64,000 nucleotides of DNA from Sutcliffiella horikoshii (GCF_008180725.1 NZ_VTEV01000002.1:62001-126000); one strand, 5' to 3'; counted from the first letter of the stretch, positions 7,925 to 17,344 are shown. The notes: generated by a model not told the origin, from the sequence alone. A program made the numbers and translations.

Positions 7925-9055
7925 TTGTTAGTTTTATTTAATGATTTATTTTTCAATCTTTGTGTGTTAACTTCATTAATTTTTATCTATTTGCAAATAA
8001 GATGGAAAATTGAATTAGATAAAAGAAATAAGATAATTTCTATTTTAATAGATGGGTTTGCAGGAGGATTGTTGGGTTTTATACTAATGTATTATTCCAT
8101 TCAAGTCACACAGGAAACAATGGTCGACTTGCGTTTCATTCCAGTCATGCTAATTATTATGTTTTTAGGAGTCCCTCAAGCCCTTATTAGTTCTGTATTA
8201 ATAATTATAGGCAGATTTATATTTGGATTCACTACTTCTGCTATTGCAGCGTTCATCCTGATGGGTATATTGCTTATCGGTTTTGTATTAATAAATAAAG
8301 TGAGTGTTAAATATAACGTAGATCGTCATTCTTATAGGAAAAGTTTAGTAATGATTATATTTTCCAATATGGTATTTAGCATCATTATTTCCTTGCTGGT
8401 TAAGGATTACGGCGTTTTGACAAGATTAATCCCTTCTTATTGGGCAGTCTCCATTATAGGTGGGCTTACATCTGTTTTCTTTGTAAAATATATACGAAAA
8501 ACGCAATATCTCTTAATGAAGTATGAAAAGGAATCTACCATTGATTTTCTTACCGGATTAAATAATGTGCGTCAGTTTGATACAATTTGGAATATGTTGA
8601 GTAGTAATGCTATTGCAAAAGGTGAAAAATTATCGTTATTAATTATTGATATTGACCATTTTAAATTTGTGAATGATACATACGGACACCCAGTAGGTGA
8701 TACAATTCTATCCGAATTGGGGAAAATCCTAAAAAATACTACTCGCTCGTTTGATGTGGTTTCTAGAAATGGAGGAGAGGAGTTTTCCGTTATTTTGCCT
8801 GACAGCCCGCATCCTCATGCAATGGAAATAGCGGAGCGTATCAGAAAAGCAGTAGAAGCATACAAATTTAATATTTCTGCTAAAGAATCAATATCCATAA
8901 CAGTTTCCATAGGTGTAGCAACTTACCCAGAAACCGTAAGTGAAACAAACGAAATGGTTTATATTGCGGATGAGTGTTTATATAAGGCAAAACGAACAGG
9001 CAGAAATAGAGTGTGCGACAATACTTATGAAGTGATGAAGATAAAATATCAATAA
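7925..9055 (+). CDS. Membrane-bound diguanylate cyclase (5TM-type sensor plus GGDEF)
   Basis: Makes the second messenger cyclic-di-GMP from two GTP. About 190 residues of hydrophobic helices resemble a 5TMR-LYT (LytS/YhcK-type) sensor. A GGDEF domain follows, with DIDHFKFVNDTYGHPVGD and the active site GGEEF at about residues 283-287. An RxxD sequence (RSFD) sits five residues before GGEEF, matching the inhibitory I-site, so feedback inhibition is expected. TTG at 7925 is preferred over TTG at 7919 because it lies 9 nt after GGAGG instead of 3. A second GGDEF gene without an I-site follows about 170 bp downstream. The sensed signal is unknown. Confidence 0.88.
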   Translation: MLVLFNDLFFNLCVLTSLIFIYLQIRWKIELDKRNKIISILIDGFAGGLLGFILMYYSIQVTQETMVDLRFIPVMLIIMFLGVPQALISSVLIIIGRFIFGFTTSAIAAFILMGILLIGFVLINKVSVKYNVDRHSYRKSLVMIIFSNMVFSIIISLLVKDYGVLTRLIPSYWAVSIIGGLTSVFFVKYIRKTQYLLMKYEKESTIDFLTGLNNVRQFDTIWNMLSSNAIAKGEKLSLLIIDIDHFKFVNDTYGHPVGDTILSELGKILKNTTRSFDVVSRNGGEEFSVILPDSPHPHAMEIAERIRKAVEAYKFNISAKESISITVSIGVATYPETVSETNEMVYIADECLYKAKRTGRNRVCDNTYEVMKIKYQ

Positions 9056-9108
9056 GAGCCGTTTAGAATGGACAGGTGTGATCATATTTTTACTATGAGG
9101 TGAAGACT

Positions 9109-9201
9109 TTGACGGGGAAATTAGCTCATTTTCTAAAAGAAATGTCTTGTCCAATATATCGATGCATTATTGGTCGCAGTGTCTGTCCCTTTAACTCGTA
9201 A
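9109..9201 (+). CDS. Possible 30-codon small ORF between the two GGDEF genes
   Basis: A TTG codon follows GAGGTGAAG at a suitable distance and opens a 30-codon frame beginning MTGKLAHFLKEMSC, with three cysteines, ending in TAA 21 nt before the next gene. No family is recognised. It may be a leader peptide or chance; the only support is the ribosome-binding-site-like sequence and its position. Confidence 0.25.
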   Translation: MTGKLAHFLKEMSCPIYRCIIGRSVCPFNS

Positions 9202-9222
9202 GTCAATAAGCTTATACAGGAT

Positions 9223-10290
9223 GTGAATGAGATGAATGCTTTTTTAAAGAATGCTTACCAGTCGCATCATGCACTGGAGATAATTTTTTCATCTTTGCGT
9301 TGGTTTTTTCTTGTTCTATCGATTGTAGTCTTTGCTATTCAACATATCAATAATCCTGTTGAATGGAAGATTACTTTATTTGTATTATTAGTTATTTTCG
9401 GCTTTCTATATATGGGTATATCGGATTACTACTTGCATAAGTCACCTGAAGGCTCCAAGATGTATGTCATGATGACAAAGGGTGGACCGTTTTTTGACTT
9501 TGTTGCGTTCTCAGCCTTAGTCCCATTAACCGGTGGCTTGGATAGTCCACTATTTCCTTTAGCCTATTTAATTATTTTGCATGTCGCTGTTTATTGGCGC
9601 TTTCTAGGTGGTATGATTGCAGCTGGTTTCTTTACGCTAGTGTACTCGGTCATTTTTTTCGTGCAAGCGCAAGAAGCCACTTCCGTACATAGCATGATTC
9701 ACTATGTTAGTGCGGTGCTTTTTCTACTCCTCATTGGTGGATTGGGAGGCATCATCGTTTCTAGAGAGCGTAAACATCAGTGGGAAAATAGCTTGTTGGT
9801 GGAAGCGGCAAATCGCGATTATCTTACCAATCTAGCAAATCACCGTTCTTTTCAGGAATGCTTACGTAATGACCTCCTTGACCAAAAATCCTTCTACCTC
9901 GCTCTAACAGATATTGATAAATTTAAAGCTATTAATGATAAATATGGACATGTTACGGGAGACAAAGTGCTGCGGAGAATTGGGGAAATCCTGACTTCTG
10001 TACTTTCTAACAAAGAGGGAAAAGCTTTCCGTTATGGAGGAGAAGAGTTTGCCCTTATTCTCTATTACGCAGAAGAATTTGATGTAAAAAAAGTGCTTGA
10101 TGAAATGAAACAAGCAGTAGCCAGTCATGTTTTTTACGACAAAGGGGAAGCATTCACCGTCACCATGAGCTTTGGTTCGGCTAAACAAAACGGAGAACGT
10201 CCGAACCAACTAGTGGAAAAAGTAGATAAACTTCTCTATGCAGCAAAAAACGGTGGAAGAAACCGGATTGTGTTAGCAGAGGTTGGATAA
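9223..10290 (+). CDS. Membrane-bound diguanylate cyclase (second, no I-site)
   Basis: 355-residue c-di-GMP synthase. Six or so hydrophobic helices fill residues 20-185 and are not clearly one named sensor family. A GGDEF domain follows with DIDKFKAINDKYGHVTGD and GGEEF at residues 272-276. The segment before GGEEF (NKEGKAFRY) has no RxxD, so the product-inhibition site found in the neighbouring cyclase is missing. GTG at 9223 or ATG at 9232 could be the start; both have weak ribosome binding sites (CAGGA). The stop lies 17 nt before the potassium channel gene, so the two may be co-transcribed. Confidence 0.87.
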   Translation: MNEMNAFLKNAYQSHHALEIIFSSLRWFFLVLSIVVFAIQHINNPVEWKITLFVLLVIFGFLYMGISDYYLHKSPEGSKMYVMMTKGGPFFDFVAFSALVPLTGGLDSPLFPLAYLIILHVAVYWRFLGGMIAAGFFTLVYSVIFFVQAQEATSVHSMIHYVSAVLFLLLIGGLGGIIVSRERKHQWENSLLVEAANRDYLTNLANHRSFQECLRNDLLDQKSFYLALTDIDKFKAINDKYGHVTGDKVLRRIGEILTSVLSNKEGKAFRYGGEEFALILYYAEEFDVKKVLDEMKQAVASHVFYDKGEAFTVTMSFGSAKQNGERPNQLVEKVDKLLYAAKNGGRNRIVLAEVG

Positions 10291-10307
10291 AAAAGGGGTG
10301 ATAGGAA

Positions 10308-11333
10308 GTGTGGATTTTACAGAGATTTTTTAAAAATGTAATCAAAACAAATAATTTTGCTATAGTCCTTGTGTCCATTTTAGTTATTGCAGGAAGTTCA
10401 CTCACTATGCATCTATTAGAGCCGGACACATTTCCAACTGTATTCGAAGGATTATGGTGGACGATGACGACGGTTACTACTGTAGGGTACGGGGATGTGT
10501 CTCCCACAACAGTGGAAGGAAAGACTTTTGCCATGTTTTTATTTATCTTTGGTATTGGTCTTATCGGTGTCTTGATAGGAAAAGTGGTAAATTTATTATC
10601 ACTGTATAGTAAATGGAAGGGGGAAGGGAAATTGAGTAGTAAGAAAACTAATCATCTTGTTTTTGTAGGGTGGACAGATAAGACAGAAAGAGCAATGGCT
10701 GAGATATTAGAAGATAACGAGAATGCGCAAATTGTATTAATAGATTCTAAAAAAACAAATCCTTGTGATTTGGAAGTTGATTATGTACAAGGAGATGCAA
10801 GTGAAGATGCCATCCTGCTAAAGGCGAACGTTCTAGAGGCAAAATCTGTGACCATTTTCTCTGATGACATGATAGAAGATGCTTCGCTTTCGGATGGAAA
10901 AACATTGTTAGTCGCATCGTCTGTAGAACGGCTTTCCAAGATACATAATCGTAATATCTATACGATCGTGGAAATTAGAAAAGAAAAAAGTATCCCAAAC
11001 TTCTCCCATGCTAATGTAGATGAATTTGTCATTTCTGGTGAAACGGCGTCTCGGTTATTGGCAAAAGCTACCATGTACCACGGTTCGTCGCATTTATTTA
11101 GACAACTTACCAGCAGAATGCACGGAGATAATATTTATGAAATTGCTGCTGACCCTGCTTGGAACACCTATAGGCAAGCATTTCATGAAATCCTTGATAA
11201 AGGAGCGACATTATTATCGAGTGGAAAAGAGCTGGACATCAATAGAAGGCTGGATGAGAAGATTCCAAATGACGCAAAACTATATATCATCTGTGATAAA
11301 CATACCTATGAATCGAAGTTTAAAGTGGTATAA
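10308..11333 (+). CDS. Two-TM potassium channel with cytoplasmic RCK (TrkA-N) domain
   Basis: Potassium channel subunit of the MthK/YugO type, 341 residues. Two membrane helices flank a pore loop with the canonical selectivity filter TVGYGD (residues 58-63). After a linker a TrkA-N/RCK domain begins at about residue 113 (NHLVFVGWTDKTERAMAEIL) and runs to about 240, with a further C-terminal segment. The dinucleotide-binding glycine motif is degenerate (VGWTDK), so nucleotide gating is uncertain. GTG at 10308 follows GGGGTGAT. The gene ends at a strong convergent terminator. In B. subtilis the analogous YugO has been linked to biofilm electrical signalling; that role is not shown here. Confidence 0.9.
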   Translation: MWILQRFFKNVIKTNNFAIVLVSILVIAGSSLTMHLLEPDTFPTVFEGLWWTMTTVTTVGYGDVSPTTVEGKTFAMFLFIFGIGLIGVLIGKVVNLLSLYSKWKGEGKLSSKKTNHLVFVGWTDKTERAMAEILEDNENAQIVLIDSKKTNPCDLEVDYVQGDASEDAILLKANVLEAKSVTIFSDDMIEDASLSDGKTLLVASSVERLSKIHNRNIYTIVEIRKEKSIPNFSHANVDEFVISGETASRLLAKATMYHGSSHLFRQLTSRMHGDNIYEIAADPAWNTYRQAFHEILDKGATLLSSGKELDINRRLDEKIPNDAKLYIICDKHTYESKFKVV

Positions 11334-11340
11334 ATAGATA

Positions 11341-11378
11341 AAAGCTCAAAGCGACGACGAATGCTTTGAGCTTTCTTA
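11341..11378. terminator. Intrinsic terminator between convergent genes
   Basis: AAAGCTCAAAGC (11341-11352) pairs perfectly with GCTTTGAGCTTT (11363-11374), with a 10-nt loop and flanking A and T residues. It serves the K+ channel gene and, on the other strand, the DUF350 gene. Confidence 0.9.
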
Positions 11379-11380
11379 TT

Positions 11381-11785
11381 TTAATAGGTTAAGGAACTGG
11401 CAATAATCCAGCCGATGGACAAGGAGAACATCATCAATAAGATGCCCACAGACACACGGTCCTCATTAATTGCATCCTTAATGCTGTAATTGATGGTGAC
11501 AACTTCAGCTAGTACGTAAAAGACGATTTGCGCCACGATCCCAATAACTCCCCAGATAACCATATCCAAGAAAGATACAGAATGTGCAATGGCGGATCCG
11601 ATGACAAATGCCAAACCGAGCAGTTTTCCGCCCATCACCAGTGCTGCTGTTGTATTTCCTTGTGAAACAAGTTTAATTTTCTCATTCCTAGAAGTTAAAT
11701 CGAACAAAAATAAACCAATAAACAGTAAAACAAACGCTGTGCCAGCATATAAACCAAAAGACGCTAAATAGCTACCCATTTCCAA
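11381..11785 (-). CDS. DUF350 (YjfL/UPF0719) membrane protein
   Basis: 134-residue integral membrane protein with four hydrophobic segments (about residues 10-30, 48-70, 72-93, 112-132), matching the DUF350 family, whose biochemical role is not established. It is the last gene of a three-gene minus-strand unit. It starts immediately after the stop of the glutathionylspermidine-synthase-like gene, within 1 nt, so translation is probably coupled. The same trio order recalls E. coli yjfM-yjfC and yjfL and ygiB-ygiC, which suggests a linked envelope function. Confidence 0.82.
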   Translation of the reverse strand: MEMGSYLASFGLYAGTAFVLLFIGLFLFDLTSRNEKIKLVSQGNTTAALVMGGKLLGLAFVIGSAIAHSVSFLDMVIWGVIGIVAQIVFYVLAEVVTINYSIKDAINEDRVSVGILLMMFSLSIGWIIASSLTY

Positions 11786-13039
11786 TCACTCCTTCGTATG
11801 TTTAAACCCTACAGGCATAAAATAAGATAAATTATCAATAATTTGTTTTCCTAAACGGTATCCAAACGCACTTGCTTGTTCATTCACAAGAAAAGCACCA
11901 ATCATCATATGACCGTCTTTCTCCCCGTTATCTGTTTGAAACGAAATTTTTGGCAAATCTATATACTCTTGGTAGACCTGCACATAATCTACATAACTAT
12001 TGTTTGGATCTTCCTCTACCTTTTCCCCTGAATGTGCGTAAATTTTGACAGAATCGCCTTCTCTCCCAAAGGTCGGCTTTTCCACGTACTTTTTCCCTGC
12101 AGTCAGAAAAGGGGTGGGTTCTAAGTAGGTAGCGAGAAAATACTCGCGAATCCACTCATGCTCCTCTTGTGTAAAATAATCGCTATTCTGTTCATGAAGC
12201 CCCCAAATAATGGCTTGCACCGCCTTGGATTGTAGTAGAAAGGCACTTAATGGATTAACGATGGCAAGCTTCTTTAAGCGGACCAAATCTAACAACTGCA
12301 GACCAACATTCGCACCAGTTTCCTGATCCTTATCCAATATGAGCGATTCTATCGGGAATGTCTGGCGATACAAGACATCAATCTTCCTTCCTTCTTCATC
12401 CAACAATGCTTCCCCTTCAATGATTTTCAGCTTGTGCAGGGGAACATAATGGGCAGGAAGCTTACAAATATCTTTTAAATATAAGACCGTTTGTTTATCC
12501 TCGAAATTTTCATCATGGGAAGTAAACACAATGTTTGGGAATTCCTTTTTACCCAAAACCTGATAGCTTTCAAAAATTGCATTCTTTACAGATCTTCCTA
12601 AGCGCTCCTCTTCTTGGGCATTAGGGTCAAACCGATTAAACTCTTTACAAACTTCCCCGTTCATTTGAAACAATTCTTTAATAAACGTTGGCGTGTCACT
12701 ATTAATCTCCAAAACTTTATATGTATCTTTCGTTTTTACCAGATCCACTCGGGAGATTACGGATTCAGCTTCCATCTCCTTGATTGACAGGAATGGAAGG
12801 GTCTCTTTTGGATACCCAAGTTCGAGAAGGGTTTCTTCTTCAAGTCCCCGCAGCAGCTTTGCCATTTTCGAAAAAATTCTCCCTACTCTATTGGTCACTT
12901 TACGAATGTGCGCAGCTTCTTCTTCATCTATTTCATAAAGGGAATAGAGGGCGTATTCCTGGCCATACAAATTGCTCCAGAAGGCAGGGAACTTTGCATA
13001 AAACTCCTCTCGAGCAGTTTGATATACTTGCTCTTTCAT
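11786..13039 (-). CDS. Glutathionylspermidine synthase-like ATP-grasp protein (YjfC/YgiC family)
   Basis: 417-residue protein resembling the C-terminal synthetase half of glutathionylspermidine synthase, an ATP-grasp ligase that joins a carboxylate to an amine. Recognisable blocks are VLEINSDTPTFIKELFQMNG (about 118-137), LNPLSAFLLQSK-type sequence, and KKYVEKPTFGREGDSVKIY (about 315-333), the nucleotide-binding loop region. The N-terminal amidase half is absent, as in YgiC/YjfC. Bacilli do not generally use glutathionylspermidine, so the true substrate is unknown. It sits 5 nt after a DUF1190-like lipoprotein gene and directly before a DUF350 gene. Confidence 0.83.
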   Translation of the reverse strand: MKEQVYQTAREEFYAKFPAFWSNLYGQEYALYSLYEIDEEEAAHIRKVTNRVGRIFSKMAKLLRGLEEETLLELGYPKETLPFLSIKEMEAESVISRVDLVKTKDTYKVLEINSDTPTFIKELFQMNGEVCKEFNRFDPNAQEEERLGRSVKNAIFESYQVLGKKEFPNIVFTSHDENFEDKQTVLYLKDICKLPAHYVPLHKLKIIEGEALLDEEGRKIDVLYRQTFPIESLILDKDQETGANVGLQLLDLVRLKKLAIVNPLSAFLLQSKAVQAIIWGLHEQNSDYFTQEEHEWIREYFLATYLEPTPFLTAGKKYVEKPTFGREGDSVKIYAHSGEKVEEDPNNSYVDYVQVYQEYIDLPKISFQTDNGEKDGHMMIGAFLVNEQASAFGYRLGKQIIDNLSYFMPVGFKHTKE

Positions 13040-13044
13040 CTAAC

Positions 13045-13389
13045 TCATCCTCCACTATAAGAGGAACCACTGCCAAATCCCTTACTTGGTGTTGTATTGG
13101 ATTGAAAAGAAGAGCTGTTTCGATAATTCTTATAAGACGAATCCTTTTTTAAGGAAGACTTACTCCCAAAAAAGCTCCCTCCGTGATAATAGCTGCGATA
13201 ATGGCTGGATGATTCATCGTCGCATTGATAGACGCCCTCTTCATTATCCCACTCATACTCATTACAACGGTCATCTAATGGCTCTGGGGGCAGCGAACTA
13301 ACTTCCTCCGTATTGGAGCCGCAACCTGTCATACCCAAAGCGAATATCGTGGCAGAAACACTACTTAATACTTTTTTTGTCTTTGTCAT
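13045..13389 (-). CDS. Small Ser/Gly-rich lipoprotein, DUF1190 (YgiB-like)
   Basis: 114-residue predicted lipoprotein with a signal peptide ending in the lipobox GMTGC (Cys23). The mature part has a short acidic region with two cysteines (DRCNEYEWDNEEGVYQCDD, about 41-59), followed by a Ser/Tyr/Gly-rich low-complexity tail ending GSGSSYSGG. The Cys-containing region and tail resemble the YgiB/DUF1190 family, and the neighbours support this. First gene of the DUF1190-ATP-grasp-DUF350 unit. The role is unknown; attachment to the outer face of the membrane is predicted. Confidence 0.7.
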   Translation of the reverse strand: MTKTKKVLSSVSATIFALGMTGCGSNTEEVSSLPPEPLDDRCNEYEWDNEEGVYQCDDESSSHYRSYYHGGSFFGSKSSLKKDSSYKNYRNSSSFQSNTTPSKGFGSGSSYSGG

Positions 13390-13541
13390 GAGGATTACTC
13401 CTTTCTTACTTAATCGACTAAACTAATAGTAACAAAAATAGGAAATGAATAGGAGAAAATTTTAATAATTTGGCAGAAGAATCTACGTAATTTTGCTATG
13501 ATGAACATATATGACAATAAAGACAGGTAGGTGTACCCCTA

Positions 13542-13997
13542 ATGGAACTGATTTATTACTTACACGATCGAGGCAACTATGACCCCATTTACGAATACAA
13601 AAAGGGAAAAATTAGCGAAGATGAAATATTTGCAAGACAGCTGTGCACTTTTTTTATAAAAGAAGGAATTCAATATAAATTAATATGCAATGAGGGCTCC
13701 TTAGATAACAGCACCGAAACAATTACGGTAGAAAAAGATGAGGTAGCAAGGAATTTCTATAAGGAAAAATCATACCCTGCCGGCATTCACATGGAGTTTC
13801 GCGAATTTAAATACCTTCAAGATATGCCGCTCCTTCACACACAACCATTGGAAAGCCACTGGGAAGCCATCAAATTTTTGTTAAAGGATATTGTTCACCT
13901 CCCTGGAATTGGGGAATGCCATGTCGATTCCACCGAAATTGATGAAGACCGACAATGCTATGTTTTCTATATACAAAAGATTGTGAAAGAAGCATAG
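13542..13997 (+). CDS. Hypothetical protein, 151 residues
   Basis: No family recognised. The protein is soluble, moderately acidic, without a signal peptide or membrane helix, and contains one WEAIKFLLKDIVHLPGIGECHVD stretch (about 107-129) that looks like a folded core. The start at 13542 has only a weak ribosome binding site (GTAGGTG). It stands alone between the divergent lipoprotein unit and the YiaA/B gene, with its own AT-rich upstream region. Reading-frame length and codon use look like those of real neighbours. Confidence 0.6.
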   Translation: MELIYYLHDRGNYDPIYEYKKGKISEDEIFARQLCTFFIKEGIQYKLICNEGSLDNSTETITVEKDEVARNFYKEKSYPAGIHMEFREFKYLQDMPLLHTQPLESHWEAIKFLLKDIVHLPGIGECHVDSTEIDEDRQCYVFYIQKIVKEA

Positions 13998-14079
13998 GAA
14001 ATTTACCATTACCCTATATCTTATTTGTAAAATATTGCTATAATTAACCATATGTGAACTCAGTAAAGGGGAGAATGGG

Positions 14080-14550
14080 ATGGCAGAGATGAATGATAAC
14101 CCGTTATTAAAAAGAGACGAAAATAAACCAAAGGTTAAAGTAGAAAGAAAAGAAGGGGAACCCACGGCAGCCTTTAAAGGCGCAAGTTGGGCAGCCCTTG
14201 TGGTTGGTGTTTCCGCTTATTTAATCGGCCTGTTCAATGCTACAATGGAACTGAATGAGAAGGGCTACTACTTTGCCGTATTGGTTTTCGGCCTGTATGC
14301 AGCCGTGTCCTTACAAAAAGCAGTACGAGATCGGGAAGAGGACATTCCTGTTTCTGGCATCTATTACGGGCTCAGTTGGTTTGCCCTTATTGTTTCCATC
14401 TCCTTAATGGCAATCGGCCTCTATAATGCCGGAAGTATCATTTTAAGTGAAAAAGGATTTTACGGTATGTCCTTTGTACTCAGCTTATTTGCAGCCATCA
14501 CCATCCAGAAAAACATTCGAGACACGCAAAACGCAAGAGAAAGAGATTAA
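14080..14550 (+). CDS. YiaA/YiaB two-helix family membrane protein
   Basis: 156-residue membrane protein with a charged N-terminal 25-residue segment and two repeats of a two-helix unit: ASWAALVVGVSAYLIGLFNAT with a following helix, then LSWFALIVSISLMAIGLYNAG with another. Each unit ends in LQKAVRDR or IQKNIRDT. This duplicated pattern is that of the YiaA/YiaB family, of unknown function. A good AAGGGGAG precedes the ATG. It is followed by a terminator and is monocistronic. Confidence 0.85.
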   Translation: MAEMNDNPLLKRDENKPKVKVERKEGEPTAAFKGASWAALVVGVSAYLIGLFNATMELNEKGYYFAVLVFGLYAAVSLQKAVRDREEDIPVSGIYYGLSWFALIVSISLMAIGLYNAGSIILSEKGFYGMSFVLSLFAAITIQKNIRDTQNARERD

Positions 14551-14557
14551 TAGCACA

Positions 14558-14612
14558 AGCGGTACAGTGAGCTACAGCTACTTGTAGAGGCTTGCAGTAC
14601 CGTTCTCTTTTT
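14558..14612 (+). terminator. Intrinsic terminator after the YiaA/B gene
   Basis: GGTAC at 14561 pairs with GTACC at 14597-14601, and the inner arms pair through several G-U pairs. The hairpin is followed by TTCTCTTTTTT. Confidence 0.7.
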
Positions 14613-14787
14613 TGCTCCAGACAGTTTAAAATAATCAGATAATACGGTGTAATCTGGTGAAAAGTTAGCCCGAAATGTGATATGATAGAGATTAAGATGG
14701 ACAAAGTATGTTTTTAGGTAGCGTTATGCCTTTAGGATGCTAGAAGCAATAGCGCCTGCTCTTTTTTATAAATTTAGGGGATGTGTA

Positions 14788-16305
14788 ATGATGAGCAACA
14801 TGCAGAATAAAACAGACGTTATCTTAATTGGTGCCGGTGTCATGAGCGCAACTTTAGGTTCATTATTAAAGGAAGTTGCACCAGATTGGAATATTAAAGT
14901 GTTTGAAAAGCTAGCAAGTGCAGGGGAAGAAAGCTCGAATGAGTGGAATAATGCAGGAACGGGACATGCAGCATTATGCGAGCTGAATTATACGTCGTTA
15001 AAAGCGGACGGAACGATGGATATCAGCAAAGCGGTAAAGGTTAACGAGCAGTTCCAACTTTCACGCCAATACTGGTCCTATTTAGTCAAACGAAACCTAA
15101 TCAGCAACCCACAGGACTTTATTATGCCAATTCCACATATCAGCTTTGTGGAAGGAAAAGAAAATGTTACATTTTTGAAAAAACGGATGGAAGCGCTATC
15201 AGTAAATCCGCTTTTTAAAGGAATGGAATACTCCGAAGATCCGAAAAAGCTGAAGGAATGGATGCCGCTTATGATGGAAGGCCGCACCTCAACGGAGCCA
15301 ATTGCGGCAACAAAGATCGACTCTGGTACAGACGTGAACTTCGGTGCGTTGACGCGCATGCTGTTTGACCACTTGGAGAAAAACAATGTAGACGTTCATT
15401 ATGAGCACAGTGTAGAAGATCTTAAGCGTGCAAGCGACGGTTCATGGGAATTAAAAATTCGTAATATGAAAACTGGTCAAGTGGAATATCACCATGCCAA
15501 ATTCGTATTTATCGGCGGGGGTGGGGGTAGTCTGCCACTGTTGCAAAAAACTGGTATCCCGGAATCCAAAAATATCGGTGGATTCCCAGTTAGCGGACTG
15601 TTCCTAGTATGCAACAATCCTGAAGTAGTAGAAAAACATCACGCAAAAGTATACGGAAAGGCAAAGGTAGGAGCGCCGCCAATGTCTGTTCCGCACCTTG
15701 ATACTAGATACATTAACAACAAAAAGAGCCTGCTGTTCGGCCCATTTGCAGGTTTCTCACCGAAGTTTCTGAAAACCGGCTCCAACCTAGACTTGATCGG
15801 CTCCGTAAAGCCATATAACGTCATGACCATGCTTTCGGCTGGATTCAAAGAAATGTCGCTGACCAAGTATTTGATTCAACAGGTGCTATTATCCAATGAA
15901 AAGCGCATTGATGAGCTGCGAGAGTTTATCCCCAACGCTAAAAGCGAAGACTGGGAGATCGTTGTCGCAGGTCAACGTGTTCAAGTCATCAAGGACACGG
16001 AAGCAGGCGGAAAAGGTACTCTTCAATTTGGTACTGAAGTGGTTAGTGCATCCGATGGTTCCATAGCGGCATTGCTCGGTGCTTCTCCAGGAGCTTCCAC
16101 TGCGGTTCACGTTATGCTCGAAGTATTTGAAAAATGCTTCCCTGAGCAAATGTTTGAGTGGAAAGAGAAAATCCAAGAAATGATTCCTAGCTATGGCGTA
16201 TCTTTAGTTGATAATCCTGCGCTATTTGATGAGCTTTTCGCATCCACGGCGGAAACCCTCTTTCTTAGTGACGGGAAGGAGCAAAAGGCGCTATCCTTTC
16301 ATTAA
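14788..16305 (+). CDS. mqo: Malate:quinone oxidoreductase
   Basis: FAD-dependent peripheral membrane enzyme that oxidises malate to oxaloacetate and passes electrons to quinone, a TCA-cycle and respiratory entry step. The 505-residue product has the FAD-binding motif [13 protein letters not shown] at about residues 12-24. It also has the characteristic [48 protein letters not shown] and [12 protein letters not shown] blocks, and the late [25 protein letters not shown]. The start at 14788 is chosen because AGGGG lies 7 nt upstream; an in-frame upstream ATG at 14737 lacks a ribosome binding site. A hairpin terminator follows, so the gene is monocistronic. Confidence 0.96.
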   Translation: MMSNMQNKTDVILIGAGVMSATLGSLLKEVAPDWNIKVFEKLASAGEESSNEWNNAGTGHAALCELNYTSLKADGTMDISKAVKVNEQFQLSRQYWSYLVKRNLISNPQDFIMPIPHISFVEGKENVTFLKKRMEALSVNPLFKGMEYSEDPKKLKEWMPLMMEGRTSTEPIAATKIDSGTDVNFGALTRMLFDHLEKNNVDVHYEHSVEDLKRASDGSWELKIRNMKTGQVEYHHAKFVFIGGGGGSLPLLQKTGIPESKNIGGFPVSGLFLVCNNPEVVEKHHAKVYGKAKVGAPPMSVPHLDTRYINNKKSLLFGPFAGFSPKFLKTGSNLDLIGSVKPYNVMTMLSAGFKEMSLTKYLIQQVLLSNEKRIDELREFIPNAKSEDWEIVVAGQRVQVIKDTEAGGKGTLQFGTEVVSASDGSIAALLGASPGASTAVHVMLEVFEKCFPEQMFEWKEKIQEMIPSYGVSLVDNPALFDELFASTAETLFLSDGKEQKALSFH

Positions 16306-16321
16306 GTTTAGATTAAATGGT

Positions 16322-16357
16322 AAAACCTTCGATCCTTTTGGGGATTGAGGGTTTTTT
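16322..16357 (+). terminator. Intrinsic terminator after mqo
   Basis: AAACC...ATCC pairs with GGAT...GGGTTT, followed by a run of T residues. Confidence 0.75.
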
Positions 16358-16472
16358 GTTTGGTGGAGGGGGCCTTTTGATAGCAAGCCTGCATTTTTCA
16401 GAGCGGGAAACTTGAGTTGGAGATTCAAACTTCAGTATGCTAGAAGTATTAAGATACGAGAGGGTGTTCTTT

Positions 16473-17339
16473 ATGAAAACAGGTAAACGGCATATCAGAG
16501 ACCATTGGAAGGTGCAATATAAAAATCCAGGATACCCCCATGTTCAGCAAGGTTGGATCTTGCCTCCAGACCGAATGCGAGAGTACGATCCATTCATACT
16601 GATGGCAGACGATTGGTTCAAACGAGGAACCTTCTCCGACCACCCTCACCGCGGTTTCCAGACTATCACCTATGTGGTGGATGGCAGGCTTGAGCATACC
16701 GACAATCAGGGTGGACACTCTGTGTTGCATGCAGGAGATGTTCAATACATGAATGCCGGGAGTGGTGCTCGCCATGCGGAGGAAGCGGTTGATGAGGATG
16801 TCATTCATACGTTGCAGCTCTGGCTGAATTTGCCGAAAAGCTTGAAGCAGACACAGTCCTCTTATCAGAATGTACTTTTGGAAGAAGCTCCTTGGGTGGA
16901 GTTAAAAGGTGGTAATTTACGAGTTTACTCGGGAAGTGCAGAGGGCGTGACAGGTCCGATGAACTCATTGGTCCCCATTAATATGTTTGAGCTTTATTTA
17001 CGCGCGGGTGAGCGATACTCTCTTGAATTGCCTGCAAATCACAACGGTCATGTTTATATGCTCCAAGGCGAGATGACATTTGGTGGTGGTGAGGGGGCTG
17101 TAACATTGGGGAAAACCGAGGTGGGGTTGCTGACTTACGATGAGGCCGCTGACGATGGTGCGGTCGATACGCTGGAGATCACGGCGGTGGCTCAGGAGCG
17201 ATCTCGGGTGCTTATTTATACAGGTAAACCTATTGGGGAACCTATAGTTGCAAGAGGTCCTTTTGTGATGAACACGGAGGAGGAGATTGTGGAGGCGTTT
17301 GAGGATTTTAGAGCGGGGCGGTTTGGTGGGAAGGTTTAG
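16473..17339 (+). CDS. Pirin family protein
   Basis: Bicupin metalloprotein; family members can act as quercetin 2,3-dioxygenase or redox-sensitive cofactors, but the role here is unknown. The 288-residue product has the pirin N-terminal cupin with TFSDHPHRGFQTITYVVDG. The metal ligands line up as His57, His59, His101 and Glu103, close to those of human pirin (56, 58, 101, 103). A pirin C-terminal cupin follows at about residues 170-280. ATG at 16473 follows GAGAGGGTG; a longer in-frame start at 16437 lacks a ribosome binding site. Its 3' end abuts the first 52-bp tandem array. Confidence 0.9.
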   Translation: MKTGKRHIRDHWKVQYKNPGYPHVQQGWILPPDRMREYDPFILMADDWFKRGTFSDHPHRGFQTITYVVDGRLEHTDNQGGHSVLHAGDVQYMNAGSGARHAEEAVDEDVIHTLQLWLNLPKSLKQTQSSYQNVLLEEAPWVELKGGNLRVYSGSAEGVTGPMNSLVPINMFELYLRAGERYSLELPANHNGHVYMLQGEMTFGGGEGAVTLGKTEVGLLTYDEAADDGAVDTLEITAVAQERSRVLIYTGKPIGEPIVARGPFVMNTEEEIVEAFEDFRAGRFGGKV

Positions 17340-17344
17340 GGATT

